DNA of 64,000 bases, taken from contig SCUS01000151.1 in the NCBI GenBank assembly GCA_004297725.1, forward strand, positions 62,001 through 126,000. Direction: 5' to 3'. The notes under the pieces are model-generated. The model was not told the origin of the DNA, made no database searches, and worked only from the letters and a program-made list of their open reading frames with translations. The DNA is from Myxococcaceae bacterium. Lineage in GTDB: Bacteria; Myxococcota_A; Polyangia; Polyangiales; Ga0077539. The first letter of the stretch is position 1. Every line of letters begins with the position of its first letter. Shown one piece after another: positions 18,413 to 27,673 of this stretch. A program made the position numbers and the translations under genes.

Positions 18413-18846
18413 GCGTCGACCGGCTGCAGCGCGCGGGGATGCTGGTCGAGCTGCGGCAGCGCGCGGTCGAGCTGGCGCAGACCCTGAGCGCCGAGGCGGC
18501 GCGCCGCGCCCTCGAGGCGGACGAGGCCTCGAAGCGGGCCGCGGAGGCCTGGGAGGAGTCGACGTGGACGACCCCCGGGGAGCGCATCTCGAGCGTCGAC
18601 CTGGCCGAGCTCTGCGCGTGGCAGGGCACGCTCCGTCAGCGCGCCGACGCGGCGGCGGCGGCGGCGGTCGCGGCGCACGCGGAGGCCGAGCGGCAGCGGG
18701 CGGCGCTGGTCGCGGCGCGATCGGAGCTGCGGAAGATCGAGGTGTGGCGCGACGGGCTCGCGGCCACGCTGCGCTCGGCGGCGCTGCGGGGCGAGCGGAT
18801 CGCCTCGGACGAGGTCGCGGCTCGGACGGCGAGGAGGCTGGGATGA
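18409..18846 (+). CDS. fliJ: Putative flagellar export protein FliJ
   Basis: ~145 aa coiled coil MSVDRLQRAGMLVELRQRAVELAQTLSAEAARRALEADEASKRAAEAWEES, position after fliI. Confidence 0.65.
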   Translation: MSVDRLQRAGMLVELRQRAVELAQTLSAEAARRALEADEASKRAAEAWEESTWTTPGERISSVDLAELCAWQGTLRQRADAAAAAAVAAHAEAERQRAALVAARSELRKIEVWRDGLAATLRSAALRGERIASDEVAARTARRLG

Positions 18847-20081
18847 GGATCACTCAGGGCACGGGGATCGATCTGGCGGCGGCCCGGCTCGACGCCATGC
18901 GCACCGCAGGGGCGGACAGGGAGCTGGTGTTCACGGTCCCGGAGGAGGAGCCCGAGCCGAGGGCGAGGAGGGCGAGAGAGGAGCGCGACCGGGAGCGGGA
19001 GACCGCGAGAGAGGCCCCCTCCGTCGAGCGTAGCGTGGAGGCCGCCATGTGGGCCGCGCCCGCCGTCGCGCCAGCCAGGATGGAGTCGGCCGAGGCGCCG
19101 CCCGCCGCGCTCGATCGCGAGCCTCGCAAGGCGCCCGCCTCGGGGAGTGCGCCTCGCGAGACCGCGCGGTCCGAGGGCAGGGAGAGCGCCCCGGCGGCGG
19201 TGAAGCGCGCCGAGCCCGCGGCCTCCGAGGGACAAGCGGAGGGGCGCGCAGAGGGGCGCCCCGAGGCCGGGCGATCGACGCACGGGGCCGACGGGGCGAA
19301 GGCCCGCAGCGTCGATCCATTGCCCGACGTCGAGGGCGCGACGCCTGCGCCCGAAGGGGCGTCCTCGGCGGCCGGACAGAGGCCCGCGGAGGCCGTCGCC
19401 AGCGCCTCGGCGCAGGTCGCCGTGGAGACCGTGACGCTGCCCGCTGCGGCTCCGGCCGTGTCGTCAGCCGCCGCGTCGGCCTCCGTGGCGGTGGCGCCCA
19501 AGGGGTCGCCCTCGGACCCGGCGCTCCCGGAGGCTCGCGCGAAGGGCGCAGCCCCGGCGGCGAGCTCGCTCCCTACGGTGACGGGCGCGCTTCCCACCGA
19601 GTCGCAGCGCCAGAGCGACAACGGCCTGACGCCCGTCAAGGGCTCGGCGCCCGCGGCCCTCCCCGAGGGGGAGAGCCCGCTGCGATCGAGGCTCCAGGAC
19701 GCCCTGCGCTCTTCGGTGCACCAGCGGGTGCTGCAGCAGCCGGCGAGCGGCGAGGTGGTGCTGCCCGGCCTCGGTCGGGTGGCGGTGACCGCCCGCGCCG
19801 CGGACTCGGCCGTCGCCGTCGAGGTGCACGCCGCGCAGTCCGCGACCGCGCAGCTCCTCCACGCCAGCGCCGGGGACATCGCGGCCGACGTGCTCGCGGC
19901 GGAGATTCCCCTCTCCACGCTGACCTTCTCGGGCGCCGGAACCTGGACGCGCTCCGACGGTCACGCCCCACCCTCCGAGCGCGATCCCTCGGCTCGCGGA
20001 GCCGCCACGGACGAGCCCGCCGCCACGCCCTCGGGGAGCGCCCTCCCGGTAGCTCCGGGTCGGGTCCGGATCGTGCTCTGA
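18843..20081 (+). CDS. fliK: Putative FliK hook-length control protein
   Basis: Ala/Glu/Pro-rich low-complexity body and C-terminal domain (GRVAVTARAADSAVAVEVHAAQSATAQLLHASAGDIAADVLAAEIPLSTLTFSG), between fliJ and flgD. Confidence 0.65.
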   Translation: MRITQGTGIDLAAARLDAMRTAGADRELVFTVPEEEPEPRARRAREERDRERETAREAPSVERSVEAAMWAAPAVAPARMESAEAPPAALDREPRKAPASGSAPRETARSEGRESAPAAVKRAEPAASEGQAEGRAEGRPEAGRSTHGADGAKARSVDPLPDVEGATPAPEGASSAAGQRPAEAVASASAQVAVETVTLPAAAPAVSSAAASASVAVAPKGSPSDPALPEARAKGAAPAASSLPTVTGALPTESQRQSDNGLTPVKGSAPAALPEGESPLRSRLQDALRSSVHQRVLQQPASGEVVLPGLGRVAVTARAADSAVAVEVHAAQSATAQLLHASAGDIAADVLAAEIPLSTLTFSGAGTWTRSDGHAPPSERDPSARGAATDEPAATPSGSALPVAPGRVRIVL

Positions 20082-20093
20082 ACCGACGCCGCC

Positions 20094-20777
20094 ATGCCCA
20101 ACCCGATCAGCGCGCTCACGACGACCCCGGGCTCAGCCCGCACGTCCGAGACGGCCTCGCCCACCATGGACCGTGACGGCTTCCTCAAGCTCCTGGTCGC
20201 GCAGCTCTCCAACCAGGACCCGCTGCAGCCCGCCGAGGGCATGGAGTTCGTCACGCAGCTCTCGCAGTTCGCGCTGGTCGAGCAGTCGCTCTCCCAGACC
20301 AACCAGCTCGGGGTGATCTCCACCCAGATGCGCGGGCTCTCCCACAACGAGGCCGCCGGGCTGGTCGGCCAGTCGGTCACCGTGCGCGGCCGGAGCGTCG
20401 CCTTCGACGGCGCCGCCGCCACCACCTCCAACGTCACCCTCGGCGCGCCCGCGGCCCGCGTGTCCGTGTCCTTCCGCGACGCCAACGGCCGCGTCGTCCG
20501 CACGATGGAGCTCGGCGCCCACCAGGCCGGCCCCCTCGCGGTGCGCTGGGACGGCCGAGACGACCAGGGCCAGTCCGTCGCCCGGGGGAGCTACTCCGTC
20601 GCGGTCACGGCCACCACCGAGGACGAGCGCGCGGTGACCGTCACCCACGACGTGTCGGGCACCGTCACCCGCGTCTCCTACGACCAGGGCTACCCCCAGC
20701 TCACCCTCGACTCCGGGGCCTCGGCCCCCATCTCCGACCTCGTCAGCGTCGGCGGCAGCGCGCCCCGCACCCCCTGA
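20094..20777 (+). CDS. flgD: Flagellar hook assembly protein FlgD
   Basis: MDRDGFLKLLVAQLSNQDPLQPAEGMEFVTQLSQFALVEQSL. Confidence 0.95.
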   Translation: MPNPISALTTTPGSARTSETASPTMDRDGFLKLLVAQLSNQDPLQPAEGMEFVTQLSQFALVEQSLSQTNQLGVISTQMRGLSHNEAAGLVGQSVTVRGRSVAFDGAAATTSNVTLGAPAARVSVSFRDANGRVVRTMELGAHQAGPLAVRWDGRDDQGQSVARGSYSVAVTATTEDERAVTVTHDVSGTVTRVSYDQGYPQLTLDSGASAPISDLVSVGGSAPRTP

Positions 20778-20812
20778 GCCGCAGCGAAACACCCCCGCAC
20801 GGAGCCATCGAC

Positions 20813-22102
20813 ATGACCCTTCGCAACGCCTTGAACACCGGCGTCTCCGGACTCATCACCGAGGGCCGCGCGCTCGGCGTCGTCGGCGACAACGTGGCCA
20901 ACCTCAACACCGTCGGCTTCAAGCAGTCGCGCGCCATCTTCGAGGACGTCCTCGGCGGCGCGGTGGGCGCGGGCGACGCCGCGGGCTTCGGCGTGCGCAT
21001 GGCGCGCACCCAGCAGATCTTCGCGCAGGGCACGCTGCTCAACACCGACGTGCCCACCGACGTGGCGCTCTCCGGCGACGGCTTCTTCATCGTGCGGGGC
21101 TCCGTCGGCGGCGTCGACGGCAGCTTCTACACCCGGGCCGGGCAGTGCACCGTGCGCAACGACGGCACCCTGGTGAACCCCAACGGCCTCGCGCTCCAGG
21201 GCTACCGCGCCAACCCCGACGGCACCTTCTCCTCGCTGCTCGGCGACATCGAGGTGCCCACCACCAGCCTTCCTCCCCGGGCGACCACCCGGCTCAACGT
21301 GACGGCCAACCTGGACTCGACCTCCGCCACCCCCGCGGCGGCCTTCGATCCGCTCAACCCGGGGCCCACGTCCAACTTCTCCACCGCCATGACGGTGTAC
21401 GACTCGCTCGGAACGCCCCACACGGTGAGCATCTACTACCGCCGCACCGCCGCCAACTCGTGGGAGTACCACGCGCTCGCCAACGGCGGAGAGCTCGCGG
21501 GCGGCGTCGCCGGGCGCAACACCGAGATCGCCGCGGGCACGCTCGCCTTCAACGCCAGCGGGGCGCTCCAGACCAACACCGTCACCGCCGGCGGCACCGT
21601 GAGCTTCACCGGCGCGGTCGCGGCGCAGCCCCTGGCCTTCAACTTCGGGACGCCCATCGCGGCCGGCGGAACCGGCCTCGACGGCATCAGCCAGTTCGGC
21701 TCGCCCAGCAGCGTCGGCGCCCAGAGCCAGGACGGCTACGCGCCCGGCGACCTCAACAACGTGCGCATCGACGGAGACGGCACCGTCAACGGCATCTTCA
21801 CCAACGGCGAGACCATCCCCATCGGCCGGATGGCGGTCGCGCGCTTCCGCTCCAACGACGGCCTCGACCGCGCCGGGCACAACCTCTGGACGGACACCCG
21901 CGAGTCGGGCGAGCCCGCCATCGGCACCGCGGGCACCGGCGGCCGGGGGTCCATCGTCGCGGGCTCGCTGGAGCAGAGCAACGTCGAGGTCACCGAGCAG
22001 TTCGTGGAGCTCATCGCGCACCAGCGGTCGTTTCAGGCCAACTCCAAGACCATCACCACCGCCGACCAGATGCTCCAGGAGCTGATGAACATCAGCCGAT
22101 GA
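20813..22102 (+). CDS. flgE: Flagellar hook protein FlgE
   Basis: LRNALNTGVSGLITEGRALGVVGDNVANLNTVGFKQSRAIFEDVL ... QSNVEVTEQFVELIAHQRSFQANSKTITTADQMLQELMNISR. Confidence 0.95.
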   Translation: MTLRNALNTGVSGLITEGRALGVVGDNVANLNTVGFKQSRAIFEDVLGGAVGAGDAAGFGVRMARTQQIFAQGTLLNTDVPTDVALSGDGFFIVRGSVGGVDGSFYTRAGQCTVRNDGTLVNPNGLALQGYRANPDGTFSSLLGDIEVPTTSLPPRATTRLNVTANLDSTSATPAAAFDPLNPGPTSNFSTAMTVYDSLGTPHTVSIYYRRTAANSWEYHALANGGELAGGVAGRNTEIAAGTLAFNASGALQTNTVTAGGTVSFTGAVAAQPLAFNFGTPIAAGGTGLDGISQFGSPSSVGAQSQDGYAPGDLNNVRIDGDGTVNGIFTNGETIPIGRMAVARFRSNDGLDRAGHNLWTDTRESGEPAIGTAGTGGRGSIVAGSLEQSNVEVTEQFVELIAHQRSFQANSKTITTADQMLQELMNISR

Positions 22103-22124
22103 GCCCCTCGAATCGCACCGCACC

Positions 22125-22640
22125 ATGAGCGACGACAAGAACGACAAGGCCCGCAAGGGCGACGCCCCCGCTCCCTCCCCGAAGGGCGTGAGCGTGGTGG
22201 CCCTCATCCTCACGGCGCTCGTGTCCGCCGGAGCCGCCGGCGGGGCCTCGCTCTATGTGAGCAAGCGCACCGCCCACCCGGCTCCCTCGGCGCACGCCGC
22301 CCAGGCCGCCGCGCACGCGCCCGCCGCGCACGCGCCCCCCGGCTTCACCCTGCCGCTCGATCCCTTCGTGCTGATGTCCGCCGACAGCCATCGCGCCTTC
22401 CACGCGATGCGCACCACCCTGGCGCTGGAGTTCGCCCCCGCCACCCGCGAGGAGGACGTCCGCCCCTACGTCGCCCGCATCCGCGACGCGGCGCTCTCGA
22501 TGCTCCGCGCCATCCCCTACGAGGTCGCCTCCGACCCCGCCCAGATGGACCACCTCCGCGCCGAGCTCCAGACCCGCTTCCAGGCCACCGGCGTGCGGGG
22601 CATCGCGCGGGTGCTCATCACCGACCTCGTGGTCCAATGA
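22125..22640 (+). CDS. fliL: Flagellar basal body-associated protein FliL
   Basis: N-terminal TM; FTLPLDPFVLMSADSHRAFHAMRTTLALEFA...LRAELQTRFQATGVRGIARVLITDLVVQ. Confidence 0.85.
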   Translation: MSDDKNDKARKGDAPAPSPKGVSVVALILTALVSAGAAGGASLYVSKRTAHPAPSAHAAQAAAHAPAAHAPPGFTLPLDPFVLMSADSHRAFHAMRTTLALEFAPATREEDVRPYVARIRDAALSMLRAIPYEVASDPAQMDHLRAELQTRFQATGVRGIARVLITDLVVQ

Positions 22641-23482
22641 GCGCCGACGAGCCCGTCGCCACCGGACCGCTGCGCTTCGCCCTGGAGGGCCAGGGGTTTC
22701 GTCGCGCGGTGGCGATGATCGAGGGGGAGAGCACCCGCCTCGCCACGGCGCTGCGCCGCGCGCTCCCCTTCCTCGCCCGCCGCGAGGTGCCCATCACCCT
22801 CGGCTGGGCCCGGGCGCTCCCCATGAGCGACGCGCTGCGCGACCTTCCCCGGCCCGTCCATGTCTCGGCCCTCACGGTCGAGCCGGGCCGCGCCCCCGGC
22901 GCCCTCGTGCTCGACACCAACGCCCTGCGGCTGCTGCTCGACGGGGTGCTGGGCGGCGACGGCCGGGCGCTCCCCACGCTCGACGCCGCCGGGCTCACGG
23001 CCCCGCAGCGGGCCCTCGTGGGCCGCACCGTCGAGGGCATCGTGCGCGCCGTCGGCGAGGTGCTCGCCTCCCGCATCGGCGTGAACATCGCCCTCGCCTC
23101 CGACCGCCCGGACCCCAACGCCAGCGATGGGACCTCCATCGTCTGCGCCTTCATGCTCGGGGCCGACCTGGGGCGCGTGCTGCTGGTGCTCCCCAAGAAC
23201 GCCCTGCTGGGCCCTGGCGCCGCCATCACCTCCGCGCTCCCGGCCCCGGAGAACTACAACCCGCACGTGCTGCGCGCCCTCGACGGCGTCGACCTCGAGC
23301 TGGTGGTCGAGCTCGCGAGGGTGCCCGCGCGCCTCGACGTGGTGCTCGGGCTGAAGGTGGGCGACACGCTGCCGCTGGGCATCCCGGTGAGCGATCCGGT
23401 GAGCGTGCGCATCGACGACAAGCCGATGTTCCGAGGCAGGCCGACCACCGTCGCGGGCTGCATCGCCGTCCGCATCGAGTGA
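22637..23482 (+). CDS. fliM: Flagellar motor switch protein FliM
   Basis: Position fliL-M-N; C-terminal SpoA-like domain (LELVVELARVPARLDVVLGLKVGDTLPLGIPVSDPVSVRIDDKPMFRGRPTTVAGCIAVRIE). Confidence 0.82.
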   Translation: MSADEPVATGPLRFALEGQGFRRAVAMIEGESTRLATALRRALPFLARREVPITLGWARALPMSDALRDLPRPVHVSALTVEPGRAPGALVLDTNALRLLLDGVLGGDGRALPTLDAAGLTAPQRALVGRTVEGIVRAVGEVLASRIGVNIALASDRPDPNASDGTSIVCAFMLGADLGRVLLVLPKNALLGPGAAITSALPAPENYNPHVLRALDGVDLELVVELARVPARLDVVLGLKVGDTLPLGIPVSDPVSVRIDDKPMFRGRPTTVAGCIAVRIE

Positions 23483-23483
23483 C

Positions 23484-23499
23484 AGGCACGATCGTTGAT
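23484..23499 (+). promoter_or_regulatory. Candidate sigma-54 -24/-12 element upstream of fliN
   Basis: AGGCACG-ATCG-TTGAT compared with TGGCACG-N4-TTGCW, in the 75-bp fliM-fliN gap. Confidence 0.35.
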
Positions 23500-23557
23500 T
23501 AGGTGATCGATCGCCCGGGGGTTTCGCTTCGCCCGGGGAGGAGATCCATCGCCCGCC

Positions 23558-23887
23558 ATGAGCCTGCAGGTACCTGCCATCAACCCCGAGACGGGCCTCC
23601 CCATCGAGGTCGCGGCGCCTTCCGCCGACGCGCCGCCCGCCTACCACCTGCTGCGAGACGTCGAGGTCGAGATCACCGTCGAGATCGGGCGCCGCCAGAT
23701 GCGCATCGCCGACGTGCTGAAGCTCTCCCCCGGCCAGACCCTCTCGCTCTCCAAGGCCGCGGGCGAGCCGCTCGACCTCTACGTCAACGGCCGCCTCCTC
23801 GGCCGCGGCGAGGCCGTCGTCATCGGCGACCAGTACGGCGTGCGCATCACCGAGCTCATCTCCGCCGAACCCGGAGGCCGCCCATGA
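23558..23887 (+). CDS. fliN: Flagellar motor switch protein FliN
   Basis: LLRDVEVEITVEIGRRQMRIADVLKLSPGQTLSLSKAAGEPLDLYVNGRLLGRGEAVVIGDQYGVRITELI. Confidence 0.95.
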   Translation: MSLQVPAINPETGLPIEVAAPSADAPPAYHLLRDVEVEITVEIGRRQMRIADVLKLSPGQTLSLSKAAGEPLDLYVNGRLLGRGEAVVIGDQYGVRITELISAEPGGRP

Positions 23888-24807
23888 ACAAGACCCCCCG
23901 CATCCTGAGCGCCATCGCGTTGACGGCCCTGGTTGGCGTCTTGACGGCGCCCGCCGCGCAGGCCCAGCAGGTCGACGCCACCACCGACTACCAGCAGGTG
24001 GCCCGGCGCTACTACCGCACGCGCCGCTCTCATCGCCACGCCCCGCCCGCTCCGCCCCCCGTAGCCGCCGCCCCCGCAGCCGCCGCCCACGCGCCGGTCG
24101 TCGCATCGCCTGCGCGCGTTCCCGCTCCGGCCCCCGTGGTCGCGGCCCCCGTGGTCGCGGCCCCCGCCCGGGCTCCCGCGGTCGCGGCTCCCGCCCCTGC
24201 GCCGGCCCCCGTGCTCGCGGCGCCCGCGCCTGCGCCCGTGGTCGAGGCGCCTGCCCCTGCGCCCGCCGCGACGCCGCTGCCGGTGCGCCACGGTCGCCCG
24301 CTGGTGATGGCCGCCCGCCAGACCTATCCCAGCGGCGGATGGAAGATCCTCGTGGGCTTCGGCGGCCTCGGGCTCGCGCTCTTCCTCTGGAAGCGCCGGG
24401 TCCCGGTGTCGACGCTCAGCCTCGGCTGCGAGATCCAGGTGGTGAACCGCACCTCCATCGGAGGGAAGTGCGAGCTGATCGTGGTCGACGTCGGGGGACA
24501 GCGCATGCTCCTCGGCGCCACCAGCGGATCGGTGCAGTACCTCGCCGCCATCGACGCCCCTGAGCTCGCGAGCGCCGCCGCCCCCGACAAGACCGCGGGC
24601 TTCGAGTCGATGTTCGCCGCGGCCCGCTCCCGCACCCGGGAGAGGGGCATCGAGCCCCGCCCTCGCGAGATGGCCGCCGAGCGCCCTCGCGACACCTCGC
24701 GCTCCCCGCTCAACCCGCAGCCCCTGCGCAGCGAGGCTCCCGCCCGCAGGAGCTCCGCCCCGGAGGGCCAGGTCGCCGGCCTGCTCGCGCTCGGGGTCCT
24801 TCGTTGA
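23884..24807 (+). CDS. fliO: FliO-like flagellar protein with long Ala/Pro-rich N-terminal region
   Basis: Signal peptide, Ala/Pro-rich linker, TM (WKILVGFGGLGLALFLWKRR), then a FliO-like segment (VNRTSIGGKCELIVVDVGGQRMLLGATSGSVQYLAAI); between fliN and fliP. Confidence 0.72.
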   Translation: MNKTPRILSAIALTALVGVLTAPAAQAQQVDATTDYQQVARRYYRTRRSHRHAPPAPPPVAAAPAAAAHAPVVASPARVPAPAPVVAAPVVAAPARAPAVAAPAPAPAPVLAAPAPAPVVEAPAPAPAATPLPVRHGRPLVMAARQTYPSGGWKILVGFGGLGLALFLWKRRVPVSTLSLGCEIQVVNRTSIGGKCELIVVDVGGQRMLLGATSGSVQYLAAIDAPELASAAAPDKTAGFESMFAAARSRTRERGIEPRPREMAAERPRDTSRSPLNPQPLRSEAPARRSSAPEGQVAGLLALGVLR

Positions 24808-25544
24808 TCGCGCCCCGCCGCCTCCTCGCCCTCGCGACGGCGGCGGCCGCCTCGCTCCTCCCGGCGCTCTCCTGGGCCGACCCGCTGCCCTCCCCGGGCA
24901 ACGTGCTCACCGACCCCGGGCTCACGCCCCAGCTCAAGATCCTCGCGCTCCTCACGCTGCTCTCGCTGCTCCCGGCCATCGTGCTGACGATGACCTCCTT
25001 CACCCGCGTGGTGGTGGTGCTGGGCTTCGTGCGCCACGGCATCGGAACCCAGCAGTCGCCCCCCACGCAGGTCATCGTCGGGCTCGCGATCTTCCTCACG
25101 GCCTTCACCATGGCGCCGGTGACCACGGCCATCGCCCGTGACGCCTGGGAGCCCTACGCCTCGGGTCGCATCACCGCCGAGCAGGCCGTCGCCAGGGCCA
25201 CCACGCCGCTCCGCAGCTTCATGCTCCGGCAGACCCGCGAGGCCGACCTCGCCCTCTTCTACGAGGCCTCCCGCCAGGCGCTCCCGCAGACCGAGGAGGA
25301 GGTGCCGCTGCGCATCGCCGCCCCGGCCTTCGTGGTGAGCGAGCTCACGACGGCCTTCCAGATGGGCGTGATGGTGCTGCTTCCCTTCCTGGTCATCGAC
25401 CTGGTGGTCTCGGCGCTGCTGATGTCGATGGGCATGATGATGGTCCCGCCCTCGACGCTCAGCCTGCCCGTCAAGCTGCTGCTCTTCGTGGTCGCCGACG
25501 GCTGGCACCTGCTCGTCGGATCGCTCCTGCGGAGCTTCGCGTGA
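24804..25544 (+). CDS. fliP: Flagellar export protein FliP
   Basis: LTLLSLLPAIVLTMTSFTRVVVVLGFVRHGIGTQQSPPTQVIVGLAIFLTAFTMAPV; TTG start overlapping fliO stop. Confidence 0.96.
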   Translation: MIAPRRLLALATAAAASLLPALSWADPLPSPGNVLTDPGLTPQLKILALLTLLSLLPAIVLTMTSFTRVVVVLGFVRHGIGTQQSPPTQVIVGLAIFLTAFTMAPVTTAIARDAWEPYASGRITAEQAVARATTPLRSFMLRQTREADLALFYEASRQALPQTEEEVPLRIAAPAFVVSELTTAFQMGVMVLLPFLVIDLVVSALLMSMGMMMVPPSTLSLPVKLLLFVVADGWHLLVGSLLRSFA

Positions 25545-25813
25545 CCACCGACGGCGCCCTCGCGCTGATGTTCGACCTCTTCGTCACCTGCGCTCGGGTG
25601 GGCGGCCCGCTGCTGCTCATCGCCCTCGTGGCGGGCCTCGTCGTCGGCGTCGCGCAGGCCGCCACGCAGCTCAACGAGAGCAGCGTGAGCTTCGTGGTGA
25701 AGGCCACCGCCATGGTCGTCACGCTGCTGCTGCTCGGTCCCACGATCGGCGGCTTCGCGGTGCAGTACACCCGCACCAGCCTGCAGGCCATCGAGCACGT
25801 CGTCCGGGGATGA
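25541..25813 (+). CDS. fliQ: Flagellar export protein FliQ
   Basis: PLLLIALVAGLVVGVAQAATQLNESSVSFVVKATAMVVTLLLLG; 90 aa. Confidence 0.94.
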   Translation: MTTDGALALMFDLFVTCARVGGPLLLIALVAGLVVGVAQAATQLNESSVSFVVKATAMVVTLLLLGPTIGGFAVQYTRTSLQAIEHVVRG

Positions 25814-26583
25814 ACCTCCCGCACGAGCTCATGGCGCAGGCCCTGGGCGCGGCCCTGGCCTTCTCGCGCACCGCGGGCTTCGTGGTCACCTCGCCCTTCC
25901 CCGGCCCGTACACCGGGCCCACCCAGCGCCTCGGGCTCGCGCTGATGCTCGCCTGGGTCGCCAGCGCCTGCGCCCCGGCGACCCCCTTCACCCACCTCGA
26001 CATCCGCCTCTTCGGCCACGTCGCCTCCGAGCTCGCGGTGGGCCTGCTCCTGGGCGCCGCCTTCCGCTTCGTGCTCTCCGCCGCCGAGGTGCTGGCGCAG
26101 ACCGTCTCGCTCTCCACGGCGCTCTCCTCGCCGTCGATCTTCAACCCCACCATCGAGTCGACCGAGGCGCCGCTCGCCTTCGCGGTCTCGCTCATGGGCG
26201 TGCTGGTCGCCCTCGCCGTGGGCGCCCACCGGGTGGCCATCCTCTGGCTGCTGGAGTCCTTCCGGGCGCTGCCCGTCGGGGTCACGGTCCCCTTCGACGC
26301 CGCCGCCGGAACCTTCGTCGACCTCGCCGCCGAGGCGATGGTGGTCGGGGTCAACCAGGCGCTGCCCGTCGTGGTGGTGACCCTCGTCACGCAGGTGACG
26401 CTGGCGATGATCGCCCGCGCCGCCCCGGCGCTGCAGCTCTTCAACGTCGGCATCGGGATCATCGTCGCCGCGGGCACGGCCGTCTTCATGTCCTCGCTGA
26501 GGGACGTCACCTCCGGCCTCGGCCAGCACTTCCTCACCCTCTCCGCGCGCATCGAGCACCTGCTCTCGGTGCTCGGAACCTGA
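25810..26583 (+). CDS. fliR: Flagellar export protein FliR
   Basis: Polytopic membrane protein following FliQ; SSPSIFNPTIESTEAPLAFAVSLMGVLVALAVGAHR. Confidence 0.9.
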   Translation: MNLPHELMAQALGAALAFSRTAGFVVTSPFPGPYTGPTQRLGLALMLAWVASACAPATPFTHLDIRLFGHVASELAVGLLLGAAFRFVLSAAEVLAQTVSLSTALSSPSIFNPTIESTEAPLAFAVSLMGVLVALAVGAHRVAILWLLESFRALPVGVTVPFDAAAGTFVDLAAEAMVVGVNQALPVVVVTLVTQVTLAMIARAAPALQLFNVGIGIIVAAGTAVFMSSLRDVTSGLGQHFLTLSARIEHLLSVLGT

Positions 26584-26590
26584 TCCTCCG

Positions 26591-27673
26591 ATGAGCGACG
26601 CAGACCAGGGCGAGAGAGAGTTCGACCCGACCCCGCAGCGGAGGGAGCAGTTTCGCAAGGACGGCCGCTACGCCAAGGCGCGCGACGCGGGCGGGGTCGC
26701 GGCGACCATCGCCGTGGTGGCGGTGCTCCTCGGCTCCCGGCCCATCATGTCGCGCGCGGCGGGGCTGCTCTTCGCCAACAGCCTGGGCGACCTCGGGGCC
26801 CTGGAGCGGGTGGGCATCGGCCGAACGCTCGCGCTGCTGGGCGGGCTGATGCTCTCCCTCGTCGGCCCGGCGGTCCTCGCGGCGGCGGCGGCGGCGATGG
26901 CGGTGGGCCTCGCCCAGACGGGCCTCGAGGTGAGCTCCGAAGGCATCGGGTTCAAGCTCGAGCGGCTCAACCCCATCGAGGGGCTCAAGCGGCTGTTCTC
27001 GTTCAAGCAGGGCGCCGCGGAGGTGGCGCTGGGGATGCTGCGGGTGTGGGTGGTGGGCTGGGTGGCGTGGCGGGCGCTCGCGCGCGACCTGCCGTCGCTC
27101 GTGGGCCTCTCCCGGCTGCCGACGGACGCGGCCATGGGGCGAGGGGCGGAGGTGATCGTGCGGGTGGTGCTGCACGCCCTGCTGGCGCTCTCCCTGGTCG
27201 CGGCCGTCGATTACGGCTGGAGCTGGTGGAAGCTGGAGCGGGACATGAAGATGACCCGCCGCGAGATGATGGACGAGAACCGCTCGCAGGAGGGCGATCC
27301 CAAGGCCAAGGGGCGCATGAAGGCCCGGGCGAGGGCGATGGCGCGCAAGCGCTCGCTGGCCAACGTCAAGCAGGCCGACGTGGTGGTGACCAACCCGACG
27401 CACGTCGCGGTGGCGCTGCGCTACGCCGAGGGCGACGCCGCGCCGGTGGTGGTCGCCAAGGGGCACGACGCGATGGCGCTGCAGATCCGCACCGAGGCCC
27501 GGAGGCACGGGGTCCCCATCCTGGAGAACCGCAAGCTCGCCCGCGCCCTCGACGCCGAGGTGCCGCTGGGGAAGATGGTCCCCGGCAAGCACTTCGCGGC
27601 CGTGGCCCGGGTGCTGGCCTGGGTCTACAAGATCCGGCCCTCGGCCCGGCGTGTGCGTAGCGCCCGGCCATGA
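26591..27673 (+). CDS. flhB: Flagellar export switch protein FlhB
   Basis: EFDPTPQRREQFRKDGRYAKARD N-term and conserved NPTH autocleavage motif (VVTNPTHVAVALRY). Confidence 0.95.
   Translation: MSDADQGEREFDPTPQRREQFRKDGRYAKARDAGGVAATIAVVAVLLGSRPIMSRAAGLLFANSLGDLGALERVGIGRTLALLGGLMLSLVGPAVLAAAAAAMAVGLAQTGLEVSSEGIGFKLERLNPIEGLKRLFSFKQGAAEVALGMLRVWVVGWVAWRALARDLPSLVGLSRLPTDAAMGRGAEVIVRVVLHALLALSLVAAVDYGWSWWKLERDMKMTRREMMDENRSQEGDPKAKGRMKARARAMARKRSLANVKQADVVVTNPTHVAVALRYAEGDAAPVVVAKGHDAMALQIRTEARRHGVPILENRKLARALDAEVPLGKMVPGKHFAAVARVLAWVYKIRPSARRVRSARP

Noticed and set aside
16223-18853. 876-aa minus-strand ORF opposite fliH-fliI-fliJ
   Set aside because: Shadow ORF; plus-strand genes have convincing motifs and operon spacing.
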